From Odontocerum albicorne (lineage: Eukaryota; Arthropoda; Insecta; Trichoptera; Odontoceridae): 64,000 nt of DNA. Both the position numbers and the translations under genes were made by a program. This document shows, in pieces, positions 59,101 through 64,000 of this stretch. The stretch lies in assembly GCA_949825065.1 (NCBI GenBank), contig OX463848.1, positions 29,145,549 through 29,209,548 of the forward strand. Direction: 5' to 3'. The notes beneath the pieces were generated by a model, which had not been told where the DNA came from, ran no database searches, and saw only the letters and a list, made by a program, of their open reading frames with translations. The first letter of the stretch is position 1; every line of letters starts with the position of its first letter.

Positions 59101-59747
59101 TAAATGAGGGAAAATATGAAGCCAGAAAAACTTGATTTTCATTTTGAAAAGACTAAAGGTTGCCTCAATCATCTCAGAATAAATTGATTGTGGTATGGAT
59201 CCCTTTTTTATATGTTTGTCCTCATAACATTAAGGATTAATTTACCGTGATATATGGAAAAACTCAATTTTATTATTAATTATGTAACTTTATCACTTTA
59301 AATGCAGAGAACGCAATTATTTTTTTCCTGTCCGTGAGAATTTTCTACACAGATGATTCAATTACTTATCTTATGGAAGATATGTAGAAGAAGTATTGTT
59401 CTAAATTATTTCAAATTCAAAGAAACGACAAATCCTTTATTTAAACGTGATAAATATTTTTAATAGATTTTCAGAACAAAAACTGAAGATAGACAAAATA
59501 CGCCGAACTTCTAAAAAAAAATTATATAACATTATACACATTAAAAATAACTCACACTACTTAAGTAAAGATAAATTATTTTAATGCAAAAGCTTTTCCA
59601 TTCTGGAACATAATATTAATCCTTAAAATGAAATTTCCCAAGTAAATCCCAGCGGATAAATATAACTAAAAACATATTTCTAAAGTTATTTTCATTGTAA
59701 CTTTGACATAAATAATCACTTATACATATTATATATTAAGGACGACC
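59101..59747. other. Anonymous AT-rich stretch
   Basis: Nothing recognisable. Confidence 0.35.
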
Positions 59748-60043
59748 TCTGTGATCTAGTTGGTAAGGCACTGATCTTCCACCTGGAGTTTTCAAGTTCA
59801 ATTCCCGATGGTACCCAAAAAATCATACCAGTATGGTTCAAGAGTTCGTCTGGTAAAAAATACTAACACGTACTTGACATGTGCGAATGTTGCTACCTAT
59901 CTACATGCTGTAGCACTTCCATCATGTGCAATGATGAACTGTGATGTAAAAATACTTGCCTACTCCAGGGATTATTTACCTAAAGGCTCGATTATTGAGA
60001 CTAAATTGGGGAATATTGTTTTGAGAGATACGATACCATAGGT
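59748..60043 (+). repeat. SINE-B copy, near full length
   Basis: The head GACGACCTCTGTGATCTAGT begins the tRNA-like part; CAAGTTCAATTCCCGATGGT covers the B box. The body includes ACTCCAGGGATTATTTACCT and AAGGCTCGATTATTGAGACT, shared with 11170 and 60175. The 3' end runs into the hairpin at 60019. Confidence 0.85.
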
Positions 60044-60081
60044 ACCATAGGATGGTACCTATGGTATCGTATCTCTCAAAA
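60019..60081. repeat. Perfect 28-bp-arm hairpin at the SINE-B 3' end
   Basis: The arm 60019-60046 (TTTTGAGAGATACGATACCA...) is perfectly complementary to 60054-60081, with a 7-base loop. The left arm is SINE-B sequence, so the right arm is an inverted duplication of it. Confidence 0.95.
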
Positions 60082-60174
60082 TAATATTATATACCACAAT
60101 AATATATACCACTCGTACCATAGGATGAGAAAATAAAATAAAGTACATTATTTGAAATTGAAAATTCAAAAGTT

Positions 60175-60525
60175 TTATTTTTCTTATGGTACCCTTCAAC
60201 ATATCCCGATTTATGATCTGAACAAATAGAAGAGCGTGACGGGAAAACAATTCTGCCTTCGAGTCCAGTAATCGAGCCTTCAGGTTTAGAACCATTGGAG
60301 TAGACACGGAACTCGTTGTTCGTCATCGGGCATATTTACAACACTACCGCACTTTAAGATGCAATAACATATGTCTAGCGCGTGCGAGTGTTGTCAGCAG
60401 ACGAACTGCGAGTATTTTACAACACTAAGACTTTTTTTGGCTGGGTATCATCGAGTATCAAATCCGAAAACACCGGGTGGAAGTCGTCTTATCAACTAGG
60501 CCACGGAAGTCGCCAGTTCAAGATT
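60175..60525 (-). repeat. SINE-B copy, near full length
   Basis: The minus strand starts near 60525 with GACTTCCGTGGCCTAGTTGA and GACGACTTCCACCCGGTG. It continues GACAACACTCGCACGCGCTA, ACTCCAATGGTTCTAAACCT and AAGGCTCGATTACTGGACTC, ending GGGATATGTTGAAGGGTACC. It points towards the copy at 59748, making an inverted pair. Confidence 0.85.
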
Positions 60526-61284
60526 AAAAGGATACACGATGTACAAGTTCCGTAAGATTATTAATTGAGTAAAAAAATTCATATAATTCTTTGAAATATA
60601 AAAAATAGTTAAAATAAAGAATTTAGGTGTTAAAAACTATAAAACTAATTCAAGTATTTTAAAATCATTAATTAAAGTACTTAAGACTATTACAACTGAA
60701 AATGCACGTTAATTGGATGACGTTTTGAATTCCTGCTGTTGCCCGCTCGTCTCGCTATAACAGTTCGTAATTGCAGTCTGAAAGTCAGTGGGTTTTAATC
60801 TCACTCTCGCCTCTATGGTTTACTGAAGATTATTGTTCACTTAATAGAACATCATTCTTTCAGAGTCGATAGCCTGACATTCATTTCGCTTGAAAATTAT
60901 CTAACTATTATAGTAAAACAATTATTTTATTGCATCACTTTGTATTCTTATGTGAAATTGTACTTAATATGTTTATGTAAATCATACCTCTTTGTCCCCT
61001 TTGTAATTATTATTGATACTAAAAAATTATACTCATTTTTATTAGTTGGTCTATGATTAATGTAGCTAATGATTTATGTCGTCGTCGTTGTTAGGCCTCG
61101 CAGTTGAAGATCCCCTCTTCATTCCGACGTCAATTCAGCTGGAGAGCAAAGCTGCGCCGTGTAGTTTTTTTAGTGTGTCGCTGCACACCAGCAAACTCAC
61201 AAACCACACAGCTGTACTGGATCCGATGACATACCGAAATGAGACGATTGGAGCAAAATGGCACTTTTTTTTTTCGTTTTTTTA
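60526..61284. other. Anonymous DNA with a GC-richer patch
   Basis: About 61075-61250 is GC-richer, with a 72-codon plus frame and no recognised motif. A weak tRNA-like string, CGTCTCGCTATAACAGTTCG with GTCAGTGGGTTTTAATCTCA, lies near 60750-60815; it does not fold as a clean tRNA by eye. Confidence 0.35.
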
Positions 61285-61415
61285 TGAGGAGTAGACATGA
61301 CTGAAGTCATGAATTAAGTAAGACCATTACATTAATTATAATGAAAGGACAATTTACAAAGCGTCGTGTAGAAAGTAAACTCTCCTCAAGGCGCTCGAAC
61401 TCGGGGCCACTATTA
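61285..61415 (-). repeat. SINE-C fragment
   Basis: ATGACTGAAGTCATGAATTA at 61298 matches the SINE-C tail and GGCGCTCGAACTCGGGGCCA at 61390 matches the complement of its B-box region, in the same order as at 17333-17500. Confidence 0.55.
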
Positions 61416-61489
61416 TTGACAGATTAAAAATATTAGAAAATTATTATACTTTAGTAAAGTGTAAGAATAGGAAAGCAGTGGCGTCGTAT

Positions 61490-61790
61490 AGTATTACACG
61501 TTTGTTAGACATAGTAAACCTGGCGGGTTTATTATCATGTGACCAATAATATCTTCAAACAAACCAGAAATATGTTAAAAAGTCCGAAATTAAAACCAGT
61601 TTTTTTTCTGTCGCTTTTTAAAATATGCCAATGGTGGAACGAGTTTAACATTAGTATGTAACTAGTTTCAGAGTCTCACTGAAATGACAGTAAAGGACGA
61701 CGTAAAAAGGAAAAACCGTGAACTGAAAAAGCTAAGAAACAATCTCTGTTTGAGTGTAGCGCATGTCCATGACTCTCAGCGAGATAAAAA
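61490..61790 (-). pseudogene. LINE 3' end, diverged copy (family of 32.7 kb)
   Basis: The minus strand encodes the N-x-L-Q-T-x-V-R-x-x-P ... F-K-K-x-x-K end (complement of AGAGTCTCACTGAAATGACA and GTCGCTTTTTAAAATATGCC). It is followed by a tail including AATAAACCCGCCAGGTTTAC. The UTR between is much shorter than at 33.4-33.7 kb, suggesting an internal deletion or a join to a SINE tail. Confidence 0.7.
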
Positions 61791-62394
61791 AAGGCCGCGG
61801 GATACTCTCTGCAAAGAGAATATATACCAAAAAATAATTTATTATGATTCAACTTATGTTATATACAGTCTAAAGCTAAATTATTTCTAGTTTGTGCACA
61901 ATACATCAATCATTCAATCAATCATTCATAGCTACCGGTTGGCAGAATTCTTTGTATGCCGCACTACCATTTAATATGCGTTATTAAATATTATAAAATA
62001 TGTTACAAGCTATTGTTACATTTCACACTCACGCCTCTCTTCTTCCGTAGAAGAAAAAGTGATTCAATATGTTAAAACGATAATTAGTTGAATGATTAAT
62101 AAATAATTACTATGCCATATTTTCCCATATGTTATGGGATACAAATGCTAATTAAGATACAATAGCACGCTATTTATAAATTCTAATCGGAAAAACTGAG
62201 GTAGCTAGAAATTATTAAACAAACTAGATGTATTTTTAGTTTCCGTATTGAAAAATGTAATTATCTTATGAATCATCGAATATAATTACACAGGGCGGTT
62301 ATTTGCACGTTTGTTTTTCAGAAATGCATGAAATACATGACATGATTATAATCATCAATGTTGTGTGATCAAGTGACATATGCATACATATATA
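61791..62394. other. Anonymous AT-rich stretch
   Basis: Nothing recognisable. Confidence 0.35.
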
Positions 62395-62760
62395 CAATCA
62401 CGTCATATCCCTATTAAGGTACGAAGAAAGGAGATAGTGCCAGACTTTCCTATCGCGATACACATATTTCCCCTCTTCTACATCCATACACCTTCTCATA
62501 TAGCTCCTACGATTCCTCTGACATTTTACATTTCCTACTTTTAAAATGTCTTACAATTGATCCAACCATACTTCCCTTGGTCTTCCTCTACCACACCTTC
62601 CATTCGTTTCCACATTCATTCGTTCCACATGCCCAAACAACGAGTTCATATTGCTCAACACATAAACCTTAAGTTCCCAGTCAATCACTTAACTCCGTAT
62701 TCTGTTACATTATATATAGTCACCCTATATATTCTAAATTAAAGCTTTTCTCCAGCATTT
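62395..62760 (-). pseudogene. LINE reverse-transcriptase 3' end (SAYP family)
   Basis: The minus strand reads, across shifts, FGHVERMNVETNGRC, then GRGRPREVWLDQL and VKCQRNRRSYMRRCMDVEE, with YVYRDRKVWHYLLSSY at the end. The order matches 50845-51290. Confidence 0.8.
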
Positions 62761-63194
62761 ATTCGTCTCTTTTTAGTCTCTTTCGGTGACATATACAAGA
62801 AATAAATTAATTGAGGATAAATTACAAAAGTAAATCAATTAATTCACCCTCAAATTATCGCGTTTGATTTATAAGGGCTATCAAGTACAACAATGTTAGT
62901 AAAATAACATCTTTAAACACCGTTTTTATATTGAGAATAACATTCCGAAAACCAAGTCATGGTGATAGAAAAGTGTGAAAGGAAAGTAAATGATAAATAT
63001 TATGAAAGCTTAGAGAAAGTCAAGGACCAGAACTTTTAGGGTAGTATTTACTCAAATCGCAGAAATGTTACAAGTGATATCGAATGGCGTGTAGTGAGAA
63101 GAAAAAAAGTTAATGGGACACTAAAACATATCAAGCCGAATAGTATCAAAACTTTGCTAGAATGATAGTCCACAGCACTGTTTTAGTACCAACA
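62761..63194. other. Anonymous AT-rich stretch
   Basis: Nothing recognisable. Confidence 0.35.
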
Positions 63195-63640
63195 AAGTAA
63201 TAAAATGAAACGCGGGCATGGAGAAAACTAAAAGGGGTAAAATAAATACAGTAGAAATACGTGCACTGAGAAGAATACATGAGGTAACAATGTATGAAAT
63301 AATAGGGAATGAAGGGATAAATGTGTTAAGTAAGATGAAAAAGAGCACTTTGAGATGGTTTGTGCATGTATTATAGAACGAATGAATAAATAAAGACTAA
63401 TAAAATTAATACACTTAGCAAATATGGGTCAAAGTCGTAGTAAAAAGAGATCAAAGAAATTATGGTGTTGAATGTTATTTTGAAATAAGGAAACGTAAAA
63501 TGTCGAGGAAATCGTAGGAGTTGTATGAGAAGGTGCTTGAATCTAAAAGAAGTGATTAATGTGTATAACGATATGCAAGTTTGGCACTTTTTTCTCTCTG
63601 CATACCCCAACAGGGAGACGGCAAGATGGCATGTACGTAT
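63195..63640 (+). pseudogene. LINE reverse-transcriptase 3' end (SAYP family)
   Basis: The plus strand reads VEIRALRRIHEVTMYEIIGN (the E-x-R-x-L-R-R segment), then VLSKMKKSTLRWFVHVL, a basic RSKKLWC segment and CRGNRRSCMRRCLNLKEV. It ends SLHTPTGRRQDG-like sequence near 63625. It is heavily mutated but collinear with 50845-51290. Confidence 0.8.
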
Positions 63641-64000
63641 ATTTTGAATTGTCAATAAATGTATGCCGATTGATTAAAACCTCAAAAATGAATTTGATAC
63701 TGAGAAACAATCACATAAAATGATCCCACAACCCAACAAACGATTGGTAGTAACAAAATATACGAGTGTATCCAAAGCAATCCAAAATATACAAATATAT
63801 CCAAAACCAAATATACGAGTATATCCAATGCAAAATGTTTTCCACTCGAGATTGTTTAAATCTCCCAGTCCAATACTTCGGTCGCTTTTGAAAATACATA
63901 AAAAGTAACCTGCCTTTTAATTTTCCCGTGAGACTTGTCAAAACAATATTATATTGCAACTATCAAGTTGACTTTTCGTGCACGTCTATTTTCGTGCAAT
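63641..64000. other. AT-rich end of window with short local repeats
   Basis: About 63755-63830 contains loose repeats of AAATATATCCAAA with TACGAGTG at 63762 and TACGAGTA at 63814 embedded. No gene. Confidence 0.4.

Noticed and set aside
63720..63959. Overlapping plus and minus frames at the window end
   Set aside because: Low-complexity AT-rich local repeats; neither frame shows domain motifs.

Overview
This window looks like non-genic DNA from an insect nuclear genome, most likely a moth or butterfly or a close relative. The reasons are strong A+T richness, no recognisable host exon, SETMAR-type mariners, tRNA-derived SINEs, and many decayed non-LTR retrotransposon ends of kinds common in lepidopteran assemblies. 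The order-level assignment is inference. I found no intact host gene, true tRNA, rRNA or CRISPR array. Nearly every open frame is a transposon remnant, a tandem-repeat artefact or chance.

Layout. 0-2.8 kb: a near full-length mariner (306-1691) inside a local repeat, then a repeat-D copy split by a LINE fragment. 4-15 kb: LINE remnants, a SINE, and a deleted second-family mariner (12120-13073). 15-21 kb: short arrays and a hAT derivative with an 8-bp target duplication and GACTCC arrays (19550-20602). 21-35 kb: mostly anonymous AT-rich DNA with SINEs, repeat-D copies and a pair of LINE ends at 32.7-33.9 kb. 35.4-38.8 kb: a nest in which a TIR element with TAA target duplications holds a ~135-bp satellite and a ZBED-like hAT. 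39-55 kb: SINEs, a 50-bp array (42.3-43.5 kb), a 37-bp array (46.9-47.6 kb) and LINE remnants. 55-64 kb: another deleted mariner, a 57-bp array, a PIF/Harbinger element inside a fold-back MITE, opposed SINE-B copies, and further LINE ends.

The most interesting signal is not a gene. The octamer TACGAGTA / TACTCGTA occurs about 27 times (by-eye count) where roughly 2-3 would be expected. It reads as TA + CGAG (or CTCG) + TA, the footprint expected when a TA-targeting transposon whose ends begin 5'-CGAG excises. In the mariner transposase relic at 801 and the SINE at 41261, deleting six bases of the octamer restores the expected frame or length. Both mariner families here begin CGAG, and Minos-type Tc1 elements are known to leave a footprint of this form. 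The window may therefore be a fossil record of repeated cut-and-paste excision.

Functionally, the LINEs probably supplied the machinery for the SINEs, since SINE-A shares its 3' tail with the LINE at 32.7-33.7 kb. The MITEs and deleted mariner and hAT copies would have depended on transposases encoded elsewhere.
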